The translations under genes were made by a program, and so were the position numbers. Under the pieces are notes generated by a model that was not told where the DNA came from, did not search any database, and was given only the letters and a program-made list of their open reading frames with translations. Of a stretch of 13,811 nucleotides of DNA, positions 7,699-13,733 are shown in pieces (positions within the stretch are counted from its first letter, which is position 1; each line of letters starts with the position of its first letter). The DNA is from Candidatus Heimdallarchaeota archaeon (GTDB taxonomy: Archaea; Asgardarchaeota; Heimdallarchaeia; Hodarchaeales; LC-3), in NCBI GenBank assembly GCA_027364495.1, contig DAHXPE010000023.1, positions 1 through 13,811 on the forward strand, given 5' to 3'.

Positions 7699-8355
7699 AT
7701 GTCAAAAAAGATAGATTTTTCAATTTATGAAGTTCAAAAAAAACCTTTTGTTTTAGGTTACCGATTAATAATATTATTATTAGGGTTGGTTGACCTAGCC
7801 TATGCAAATGTAACAAGTATTTTAGGAGGAACGCTACTTACTCCAGACAAATATTTTACTTATCAATCAAACGCTTTGGTCTTGATCTGGCTTATTCTAG
7901 CATTATTATGGAGAAATAATCCAGAGAAATTAGATAAAATTTGTGGACCAATACGAGGAGCAATAACCGTTTATATTTCCGTTACATTTATTGTTTATGG
8001 TATTGTTCTAGCTCCATTAAGTAATCCAACTGGAATTGGAGCAATTCAAAATCTAATTCATCATTATTTAAATCCAGTTGTTTTTATATTAGATTTCTTC
8101 TATACAGAACGAAAACAATATAGATGGATCTATATCCTACCCTGGTTGATATATCCTCACTTATATTTGATTTTTTCGTTCATTTTTGGTTCTATTACTG
8201 GTGATTACATATACTTTTTCTTGGATTATCCACAACTGGGATTTATAAAGTATTTAATGTGGTATATAATTCTTTTTAGCTTAATTATAATATTATCAGT
8301 TATTTATTTGGTTTATAATATATATTATGGTTCGAAAAAATTAGTTAATTCATAA
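7699..8355 (+). CDS. Pr6Pr / AIG1-ADTRP-like six-helix membrane protein
   Basis: The 218-aa protein has about six membrane helices: 18-37, 55-71, 86-107, 118-135, 143-165 and 185-212. Two conserved-looking sites match the Pr6Pr and AIG1/ADTRP family: KYFTYQSN (51-58, Thr54) after helix 1, and LIHHYLNPVVFILDFF (119-134, His121/His122). In animal AIG1 and ADTRP a membrane Thr and a His form the active site for hydrolysing fatty-acid esters of hydroxy fatty acids. Thr54 and one of the two His are candidates by position, which is inference. The ATG at 7699 is chosen over the in-frame TTG at 7690; neither has a Shine-Dalgarno site. The gap before it (7409-7698) has no gene. It converges on the esterase gene 39 nt downstream. 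Confidence 0.7.
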   Translation: MSKKIDFSIYEVQKKPFVLGYRLIILLLGLVDLAYANVTSILGGTLLTPDKYFTYQSNALVLIWLILALLWRNNPEKLDKICGPIRGAITVYISVTFIVYGIVLAPLSNPTGIGAIQNLIHHYLNPVVFILDFFYTERKQYRWIYILPWLIYPHLYLIFSFIFGSITGDYIYFFLDYPQLGFIKYLMWYIILFSLIIILSVIYLVYNIYYGSKKLVNS

Positions 8356-8394
8356 AAGAAAATATTTTAATTATTTATTATATCTTTTATTTTG

Positions 8395-9156
8395 CTATTG
8401 TAAAATAGGATGCATTTTTAATTTAGATAAAAAATACACTATTTCTTTTCTCCACCAATGCCAATCATGAGTAACATCAAGTCCCCAAAGATCAAGCCAA
8501 TTATCTTTAACTCCAATTTTATGTAAAACTTTGTTTAATGCTATACTTTGTTCTACATGCCATTCTTCAAAAGCGCCTTGTCCTGAACAAATAATAATAT
8601 CACTATCATTAAACTTATCAAGATACCAAGGATCTTTTAAGTTTGGAAGATATCTTAAAGGATCATTAAAGTAAATATTATCATCAACAAATTCGCCAAC
8701 CGAAAAATTAAGAGAATAAACGCCACTAAGACCTATAAAGCCATCTATAACGTCTGGATGCTTAAAGAAGAAGTTTGCGGCATGGTAAGCCCCGAAATCA
8801 CATCCTGTAGTAATAATATTTTCACTATTGGCTATCCCCTCATATGATTTAATAAAAGGAATAATTTCTTTATAAATAAATTGATCGTAATCAACATATC
8901 TTTTTGCTTTTTCACTCGGAGTAATATTCTGGTTGAACCAAATTTGACTATCCATTCCATCAACTGCAAACACAATTAGGTTTTTACCGTTAATGTATTC
9001 ACTTAGAGCGTCGATCATACCAAAATTTTCATAATCATAAAACCGTCCATTACTTGTCGGAAAAACAAGCAGTGGTCTTCCATTTGTCCCATAAACTTTA
9101 ATTTCAGCTTTTTGATTTAAAAGTAAACTTTCCCAAGAATGATATTCAATATTCAT
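8395..9156 (-). CDS. Putative esterase-family protein with Asp at the nucleophile position
   Basis: The 253-aa protein matches the short putative-esterase family (alpha/beta fold). It has EYHSWES near the start, AEIKVYGTNGRPLLVFPTSN (17-36) and GRFYDYENFGMIDALS (37-52). Near the end come VDDNIYFNDPLRYLPNLKDP (157-176) and the late His230 in VTHDWHWWR. The elbow reads TTGCDFGAYHAANFFFKHPD (116-135), where relatives carry GCSxGAYHA, so the usual Ser nucleophile is Asp120 (codon GAT). It may be inactive, or it may use an Asp nucleophile as haloalkane dehalogenases do. The frame extends to a GTG at 9303, but AGGAG stands 7 nt before ATG 9156, a TATA-like box fits this start, and family members begin here. 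No signal peptide is seen with this start. Confidence 0.75.
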   Translation of the reverse strand: MNIEYHSWESLLLNQKAEIKVYGTNGRPLLVFPTSNGRFYDYENFGMIDALSEYINGKNLIVFAVDGMDSQIWFNQNITPSEKAKRYVDYDQFIYKEIIPFIKSYEGIANSENIITTGCDFGAYHAANFFFKHPDVIDGFIGLSGVYSLNFSVGEFVDDNIYFNDPLRYLPNLKDPWYLDKFNDSDIIICSGQGAFEEWHVEQSIALNKVLHKIGVKDNWLDLWGLDVTHDWHWWRKEIVYFLSKLKMHPILQ

Positions 9157-9163
9157 AAAAGGA

Positions 9164-9168
9164 CTCCT
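9164..9168 (-). promoter_or_regulatory. Shine-Dalgarno site that fixes the esterase start
   Basis: AGGAG on the minus strand is separated by 7 nt from the ATG at 9154-9156. This is one of the best ribosome-binding sites in the window and argues against the GTG at 9303 as the start. Confidence 0.6.
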
Positions 9169-9192
9169 AGAAATCCATTTTAGTAATTGATA

Positions 9193-9200
9193 ATTTAAAT
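9193..9200 (-). promoter_or_regulatory. Possible TATA box for the esterase gene
   Basis: ATTTAAAT lies about 40 nt upstream of ATG 9156 on the minus strand. Transcription would begin near 9170, just before the AGGAG site, giving a short leader. Confidence 0.3.
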
Positions 9201-9381
9201 AAATGATCATTTCAAAAAATATTTTCTTTGGTTTAAAACTTAATAGTTGTTGGAAATTTTTTTGAAAATAACTGAAATTTGTGACGGAATAGTAACCTCT
9301 CACATTAATTTTAGTTTTCTATAATTTTAGAAATAACTTAAAATTTTTAAATTTAATTTGATTGAACAGACCAGAATTAAA

Positions 9382-9390
9382 AAATATAAT
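9382..9390 (+). promoter_or_regulatory. Possible TATA box for the exonuclease-ligase operon
   Basis: AAATATAAT lies about 40-48 nt before the exonuclease ATG, preceded by an A-rich stretch. A start site about 25 nt downstream would leave a leader of under 20 nt, matching the lack of a Shine-Dalgarno site before ATG 9430. Confidence 0.3.
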
Positions 9391-9429
9391 TAGAAAGTAA
9401 CGGCTAAGAAAAATTAGATGGCATTCTAA

Positions 9430-10425
9430 ATGAATCAATTATTGACTTTAACAGAAAATGGTCTTTATTGCGAAAAAGGTGATTTTTATATTGATCCTTG
9501 GAAACCTGTCAAGAATGCTTTCGTTACCCATGGCCATTCAGATCATGCACGGGAAGGTCATAAAATCTATTATGCAACCAATTCGTCTATTCCTATTCTT
9601 AAATACAGGTTAGGAGATATTAATGTTTTTGGTTATGACTATGATGAAGAAATAATTATTAATGGAATTAAGGTTTCCTTTTATCCCGCTGGTCATGTTC
9701 TTGGATCGGCCCAGATTCGAGTTGATGATGATAATGAAGTTTGGGTTGTTTCCGGTGATTATAAACGAGCTAATGATCCGACCTGTGAACCATTTCAAAT
9801 AGTCAAGTGTGATACTTTTATAACTGAAGCAACCTTTGCTTTACCTATTTATAGGTGGTCAAAGATTGAAATGGTTGTCCAAGAAATGAAAGATTGGTTG
9901 GAGCTCAATAAAGATGAAGGGCAAGCATCAGTATTATTTTGCTATTCCTTAGGTAAGGCACAACGATTATTAGCTGAGTTACAACGAATAACAGATCAGA
10001 CAGTATATTTACACGGTGCATTGGAATCCTTAGTTCAGATTTATCGGGACGCTGGAATTAAAATGCTCCCAACAATAAGTGCAACTGAACAAGAAAAAGG
10101 ATTTGATTTTTCAAAAGAATTAATTTTATCTCCCACATCCGGATTTCGTAGTACCTGGATGCGAAGATTTGGTGAATCGAGCACAGGATTTGCTTCAGGC
10201 TGGATGGCGGTTAAAGCCCAAAAAACACAAGGCGGTTATGATAAAGGATTTGTGCTGTCGGATCATTGTGATTGGTATGATTTAATTAAAACTATAAAAG
10301 AAGTACAAGCCTCAACTGTTTATGTGACGCATGGTAGATCAGATATTTTAGTCAGATACTTAAGAGAAGAACTAGAAATTCAAGCCTACTCACTTAAAAC
10401 TGAATTTCTTGACCAAGAAGAATAG
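9430..10425 (+). CDS. Ligase-associated DNA exonuclease, metallo-beta-lactamase fold
   Basis: The 331-aa protein is a metallo-beta-lactamase/beta-CASP-type nuclease of the ligase-associated exonuclease family, related to the SNM1/Artemis and CPSF nucleases. It probably trims DNA ends before ligation. The metal site is complete: THGHSDH (33-39), His89 in YPAGHVLGSAQ, Asp110 in VVSGDYKR, and the late His279 in VLSDHCDWYDL, followed by VYVTHG (297-302). The N-terminus (LLTLTENGLYCEKGDFYIDP) is also typical of the family. The family's usual partner, the matching ATP-dependent ligase, follows after 11 nt, which supports the call. In bacteria an Lhr-type helicase and a metallophosphoesterase often complete the cluster; neither is in this window. 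No Shine-Dalgarno site precedes ATG 9430. Confidence 0.88.
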   Translation: MNQLLTLTENGLYCEKGDFYIDPWKPVKNAFVTHGHSDHAREGHKIYYATNSSIPILKYRLGDINVFGYDYDEEIIINGIKVSFYPAGHVLGSAQIRVDDDNEVWVVSGDYKRANDPTCEPFQIVKCDTFITEATFALPIYRWSKIEMVVQEMKDWLELNKDEGQASVLFCYSLGKAQRLLAELQRITDQTVYLHGALESLVQIYRDAGIKMLPTISATEQEKGFDFSKELILSPTSGFRSTWMRRFGESSTGFASGWMAVKAQKTQGGYDKGFVLSDHCDWYDLIKTIKEVQASTVYVTHGRSDILVRYLREELEIQAYSLKTEFLDQEE

Positions 10426-10436
10426 CAGGAGTAAAA

Positions 10437-12107
10437 ATGAGGCGATTTATTAAATTAATAGAAGAGATGGCTGATACTACTAAAACCAATACAAAAGTAG
10501 ATCGTCTCGTTAAATATTTTTCAGAAGTAGATAAGGGATCAGCTATCTGGACTATTTTTTTCTTGTTTGGAAAGAAAATAAAGCGTGGAGTCTCATATAA
10601 TTTACTGACTGAAATTACATTAGAACTGTTAGATTTACCAAGCTGGTTAGTTCTTGAATCAATTACAGCTGTTGGTGATAGGTCCGAAGCTATTTCTCTG
10701 TTACTTGATTTAGGTGAGTCAGAATCAAATATAAGTCATACTTTACAATTCTGGGTTGAAAAACGATTACTTCCACTTCAAAAGATGCCAAAAGAACAGC
10801 AAAAAATGGTTATCAAAGAATGGTGGTCTGAATGCAATCGAAAAGAAGTATTTGTTATTAATAAACTAATTTCTGGAGGTTTTTATGGACGAATTGGTGT
10901 TTCTAAAGGTATTGTTGTCAAAGCTTTGGAGATGTTTTCATCTATTCCTGCTAATACTATTCAATACCGACTTATGGGCAACTGGGAACCAACAATTGAT
11001 TTCTATGATTCCTTAATCTCAGCAGATACTACTGATGCTGACCTTTCACAGCCTTACCCTTTTTTCTTGGCCTCACCTTTACAAGAAGACCTGAAAACAC
11101 TTGGTGATGTCAACGATTGGATCCTTGAATATAAATGGGATGGTATACGATCTGAAACTATTATAAGAAAGAATAAAATTTTTATTTGGTCCCGAGGTGA
11201 GGATATCGTTACAGATTCATTTCCTGAAGTTGTTGCAGAGCTTAAAAAGCTTCCAAATGGAATTGTTATTGATGGAGAGCTTTTAGCATATCACAATGGT
11301 GAACCTTTAGCTTTTTCAGTCTTACAAAGAAGAATTGGAAGAATTGGTAAAAACATTTCGAAAAAAATTCTTTCTGAGGCTCCTGTAAAACTTATGGCCT
11401 ATGATCTTTTAGAATATGAAGGAAATGATCTTAGGGACATATCATTAGAAAATAGAAGAACAATTTTAGAAAAAATCATCAAAGAAAATACTTCTGATAT
11501 CTTATTCTCGAAAAGTTTACTTGCTACAACCTGGGAAGAAGTGACAGTATTAAGGAATAAATCTCGAAAGGCTCGATCAGAAGGAATAATGCTCAAAAGA
11601 AAATCTTCACATTATCAATCAGGTCGTAAAAGAGGAGATTGGTGGAAATATAAGGTTGATCCATTAAGTCTAGATGTTGTAATGGTATATGCGCAGGCTG
11701 GATCAGGAAAGAGAGCAAATTTTTTTACTGATTATACTTTTGCAGTCTGGTCAAGTGGCAAAACCGAACTAATTCCAATTGGTAAGTCCTATAGAGGATT
11801 AACTGATGATGAAATAAAAAGATTAGATGCTTGGATAAGAAAAAACACAAAAGAAAAATTTGGACCAGTTAGAACAGTTAATCCAGAACAAATTTTTGAG
11901 TTAGGATTCGATAATGTACTTGAAAACAAGCGTGTAAAAGCTGGTATCTCAGTAAGGTTTCCAAGGGTTATTAAATGGAGAACAGATAAAAAAATAGAAG
12001 ATATTAACACCATTGATGATGCGAAGGAATTACTAAAATATACTGGAAAAACAGAAGTGAAAATAAAAGGTAAGTCAAAACCAAAATCATTGGATTCTTT
12101 TTTTTAA
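10437..12107 (+). CDS. Bacterial-type ATP-dependent DNA ligase with a C-terminal PIP-like tail
   Basis: The 556-aa protein seals DNA nicks using ATP. The N-terminal helical DNA-binding domain (1-200, opening RRFIKLIEEMADTTKTNTKV) matches the bacterial exonuclease-associated ligase group. The adenylation domain has motif I EYKWDGIR with Lys233 as the AMP-accepting lysine, FIWSRGEDIVTDSFPE (249-264), IDGELLAY (278-285), SEGIMLKRK (381-389) and WWKYKVDPLSLD (402-413). An OB-fold domain follows, with the late RFPRVIKWRTDK (507-518). After the usual family end near ELL (531-533) comes a basic extension, KYTGKTEVKIKGKSKPK, closing with SLDSFF. That ending resembles the PCNA-interacting consensus QxxLxxFF without the Gln. 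AGGAG lies 5 nt before the ATG. It is co-transcribed with the exonuclease, and the ferredoxin-like gene follows closely. Confidence 0.92.
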   Translation: MRRFIKLIEEMADTTKTNTKVDRLVKYFSEVDKGSAIWTIFFLFGKKIKRGVSYNLLTEITLELLDLPSWLVLESITAVGDRSEAISLLLDLGESESNISHTLQFWVEKRLLPLQKMPKEQQKMVIKEWWSECNRKEVFVINKLISGGFYGRIGVSKGIVVKALEMFSSIPANTIQYRLMGNWEPTIDFYDSLISADTTDADLSQPYPFFLASPLQEDLKTLGDVNDWILEYKWDGIRSETIIRKNKIFIWSRGEDIVTDSFPEVVAELKKLPNGIVIDGELLAYHNGEPLAFSVLQRRIGRIGKNISKKILSEAPVKLMAYDLLEYEGNDLRDISLENRRTILEKIIKENTSDILFSKSLLATTWEEVTVLRNKSRKARSEGIMLKRKSSHYQSGRKRGDWWKYKVDPLSLDVVMVYAQAGSGKRANFFTDYTFAVWSSGKTELIPIGKSYRGLTDDEIKRLDAWIRKNTKEKFGPVRTVNPEQIFELGFDNVLENKRVKAGISVRFPRVIKWRTDKKIEDINTIDDAKELLKYTGKTEVKIKGKSKPKSLDSFF

Positions 12108-12153
12108 ACGTTTGTTCAGAAAATTTTACGAGGAAGTACCAGATAGTTTAATT

Positions 12154-12160
12154 AAGGTGG
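12154..12160 (+). promoter_or_regulatory. Shine-Dalgarno site favouring the internal ferredoxin start
   Basis: AAGGTGG is followed by TAATT and then the ATG at 12166. It supports this ATG over the in-frame TTG at 12112, which lies 4 nt after the ligase stop codon. Confidence 0.5.
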
Positions 12161-12165
12161 TAATT

Positions 12166-12609
12166 ATGAATGGAGCTGGAATTATTAGAATTTACTATGA
12201 TTCTGGAACTATTAGAATTTGCTATGAATTCCATTCCAATCGTATCGAAATTAGAATTGAATCAGCACTAATATATTTAAACTTCAAAGCTCTGAAAATA
12301 TTTAACCCTAATGAAACCAAAAAGATGTTTAGTATGATTTATAAATTCCAAATAAAACACAAAGATTATTCCGAGGTTGATGTTGATTCTGGACTTTGCA
12401 TACATTGCAGGTATTGTGCTTGGGCATGTCAAGAAGGTGTTTTAGCTCTAGATAGAAAAACAATGATCGTTTCAGTTGTTAATCCAGACAATTGTAATTC
12501 ATGCAATTTATGTGCCTGCCCCTATGGAGCTCGAACATTTATTCCACATAACGCGGAATTAGAGCATAATTCATATGCATTAATAGGTTCTCAGGTCTAT
12601 TCAAGGTAA
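12166..12609 (+). CDS. Ferredoxin-like protein with two Cys motifs and an unusual N-terminal domain
   Basis: The 147-aa protein ends in a ferredoxin-type segment. The first motif, CIHCRYCAWAC (Cys78, 81, 84, 88), is a normal CX2CX2CX3C. The second, CNSCNLCACPYGA (Cys110, 113, 116, 118), is CX2CX2CX1CP, two residues shorter than the standard CX2CX2CX3CP. The N-terminal half (1-70) is not recognised. It is beta-rich, with a nine-residue tandem repeat (GIIRIYYDS then GTIRICYEF). Two [4Fe-4S] clusters and an electron-transfer role are inferred from the Cys pattern. A TTG at 12112 would add 18 residues, which also look protein-like, so the longer start is possible. The gene begins 58 nt after the ligase (4 nt with the TTG) and probably belongs to the same operon, though a functional link to repair is unproven. 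Confidence 0.7.
   Translation: MNGAGIIRIYYDSGTIRICYEFHSNRIEIRIESALIYLNFKALKIFNPNETKKMFSMIYKFQIKHKDYSEVDVDSGLCIHCRYCAWACQEGVLALDRKTMIVSVVNPDNCNSCNLCACPYGARTFIPHNAELEHNSYALIGSQVYSR
12178..12231 (+). repeat. Imperfect 27-nt tandem repeat inside the ferredoxin-like gene
   Basis: Two adjacent in-frame copies begin GGAATTATTAGAATTT (12178) and GGAACTATTAGAATTT (12205). They match at about 22 of 27 positions and encode GIIRIYYDS and GTIRICYEF. A small in-frame duplication of one beta strand is the likely origin. Confidence 0.7.
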
Positions 12610-12697
12610 TCGCTTAATAAATCTCTTAAAAAATTTAAAAAATCAATAAATTATTCTATTTTATTTTAAATTTATTTGGTAATTGAAGAGATTAATT

Positions 12698-13102
12698 TTA
12701 ATGAGCGAATGATTTTAGATAATTTTCGATTATACCAATGATATTATTTTTATTATTTGAATCAGTTAAATGGTGATAAACATGCTCTTTTGATTGATCT
12801 GAATTATATCCTTTTGAGAGTGCCAATTTAATATGTTCCCAAAATACTATATGAGCCACAGCTTCAATTGAAGACTCTATAAATGCCTCATCCCATCTCT
12901 TTAATGAGATTATATATTGTACAGTCAAATCTTCAAGATTTTGTTTGTTCTCTATCTGTTCAAAACCTAAAATAATAAGATCTGATGCAACATCTTTAAA
13001 TTTAATACGACCAACATCAGAACTCATTCTTATTCCTAATTCTTTTCTAATAACTGAATAAGCTTTATCAGAAATTTTTATTGCTTTTGAATGCAACGCC
13101 AC
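12698..13102 (-). CDS. Small protein with ribbon-helix-helix-like N-terminus, possible regulator
   Basis: The 134-aa protein starts at a GTG. Residues 6-50 fit a ribbon-helix-helix layout: a short strand KAIKIS, a helix DKAYSVIRKELG, a turn containing GRIKF, and a second helix KDVASDLIILGFEQI. That fold binds DNA as a dimer in CopG/Arc-type repressors and antitoxins. The remaining 80 residues are helical and unrecognised (for example SSIEAVAHIVFWEHIKLAL). It starts 6 nt after the stop of the SRPBCC-fold gene, so the two are co-transcribed. It could regulate the shared promoter region to its right, where repeated AGTTAC half-sites occur, but this is inference. The ribosome-binding site is weak, and translational coupling to the upstream gene is likely. 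Confidence 0.55.
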   Translation of the reverse strand: MALHSKAIKISDKAYSVIRKELGIRMSSDVGRIKFKDVASDLIILGFEQIENKQNLEDLTVQYIISLKRWDEAFIESSIEAVAHIVFWEHIKLALSKGYNSDQSKEHVYHHLTDSNNKNNIIGIIENYLKSFAH

Positions 13103-13108
13103 TATTTA

Positions 13109-13618
13109 TCAACTCATATGATGTTGATGGTTCAATAAAAGTTCCATAGGTATCCTTGAACCATTCTTGAATAAATAATTAAGTGCTACTTCCCAATTAT
13201 TAATTTGATTTTCAAATGAATGTTCAGTTATTTGTTCTAATTCATTTTTCCCAACTTCAGACAGACTTGTATAAATATATTCAACTTCTAGAGAAGTTTT
13301 ATCATCTGGCAATTCAGTTAAGGACAATTTTATTATTACGACCTTAATTTTTGGTTGAAAATAAATCATTTCAATGAATGTATCGTTATCATAAATAGGA
13401 ATAACCCAAACAGTTTCATTTGCTCCTTCAGGATGTGTTAGAAAAATATTATCCTGCTCTGATAACCCAGAATCTGAATAAATTATTTCTGCTAAAAAAT
13501 TTGGTAACCACTCGCTTTCTCTAGCAGGACACAATAAAGGAAACAAATTTTTTTTTAATGCATTTATTATTATACTATGTTTGCGAATAATTCTTTGTTT
13601 TTGGCTATTTTTTATCAT
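13109..13618 (-). CDS. SRPBCC/START-like-fold protein
   Basis: The 169-aa protein has the layout of polyketide-cyclase/AHSA1-type SRPBCC proteins, which form a hydrophobic ligand pocket. It has LLCPARESEWLPNFLAEIIY (28-47) at the strand after the first helix, ETVWVIPIYD (68-77) and FIEMIYFQPK (81-90). A strand-rich middle with EVEYIYTSLSEVGKNELEQI follows, then a long C-terminal helix (roughly 125-155). The ligand is unknown. The frame extends three codons to ATG 13627, but ATG 13618 is preferred because the exact inverted copy to the right begins at this codon. It is first in a two-gene operon with the ribbon-helix-helix-like gene. The first 26 codons are duplicated, in inverted orientation, at the right edge. 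Confidence 0.7.
   Translation of the reverse strand: MIKNSQKQRIIRKHSIIINALKKNLFPLLCPARESEWLPNFLAEIIYSDSGLSEQDNIFLTHPEGANETVWVIPIYDNDTFIEMIYFQPKIKVVIIKLSLTELPDDKTSLEVEYIYTSLSEVGKNELEQITEHSFENQINNWEVALNYLFKNGSRIPMELLLNHQHHMS
13541..13618 (-). repeat. Left arm of a perfect 78-bp inverted repeat
   Basis: This segment is the exact reverse complement of 13734-13811, with no mismatch over 78 bases including a run of nine A/T. Identity stops immediately upstream of the ATG of the SRPBCC-fold gene. The 115 nt between the arms is not symmetrical. Confidence 0.95.
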
Positions 13619-13733
13619 GGTAAGCATCGTCCTTTATTTAATTCAAAAATTTTAAACTCATTTAAAAGTTACTAAATTTTTATAAATAGTTACTTAGTAA
13701 CTTAATCAAAATTTTGTTTACTGGACCAAAACT
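13619..13733. promoter_or_regulatory. Bidirectional promoter segment between inverted-repeat arms
   Basis: This unique 115-nt segment lies between two divergent start codons. TTTTATAAAT at 13678-13687 is nearly symmetric and could serve as the TATA box in both directions: predicted start sites are near 13658 for the minus strand and near 13708 for the plus strand. AAAGGAC just upstream of the minus-strand gene is a possible ribosome-binding site. Repeated half-sites surround the TATA box and are listed separately. Confidence 0.45.
13666..13703. promoter_or_regulatory. Operator-like AGTTAC half-site cluster around the TATA box
   Basis: AAGTTACTAA (13666-13675) is mirrored by TTAGTAACTT (13694-13703). 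A perfect 7+1+7 palindrome, AGTTACTTAGTAACT, occupies 13688-13702. Each predicted promoter therefore has sites between its TATA box and its start site, where a bound dimer would block RNA polymerase. The regulator is unknown; the adjacent ribbon-helix-helix-like protein is one candidate. Confidence 0.45.

Noticed and set aside
9157..9303. 49-codon N-terminal extension of the esterase frame from a GTG
   Set aside because: It has no Shine-Dalgarno site, is absent from the family as I know it, and contains the AGGAG and TATA-like elements serving ATG 9156.
9610..9798. Minus-strand open frame inside the exonuclease gene, and similar ones inside the ligase and glycosyltransferase region
   Set aside because: They lie opposite clearly coding genes, have low-complexity Ile/Asn/Ser-rich translations and no start signals.
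12620..12693. AATCTCTT / AAGAGATT inverted repeat between the convergent ferredoxin-like and ribbon-helix-helix-like genes
   Set aside because: Only eight pairs with a loop of nearly 60 nt in AT-rich DNA; not convincing as a terminator or operator.
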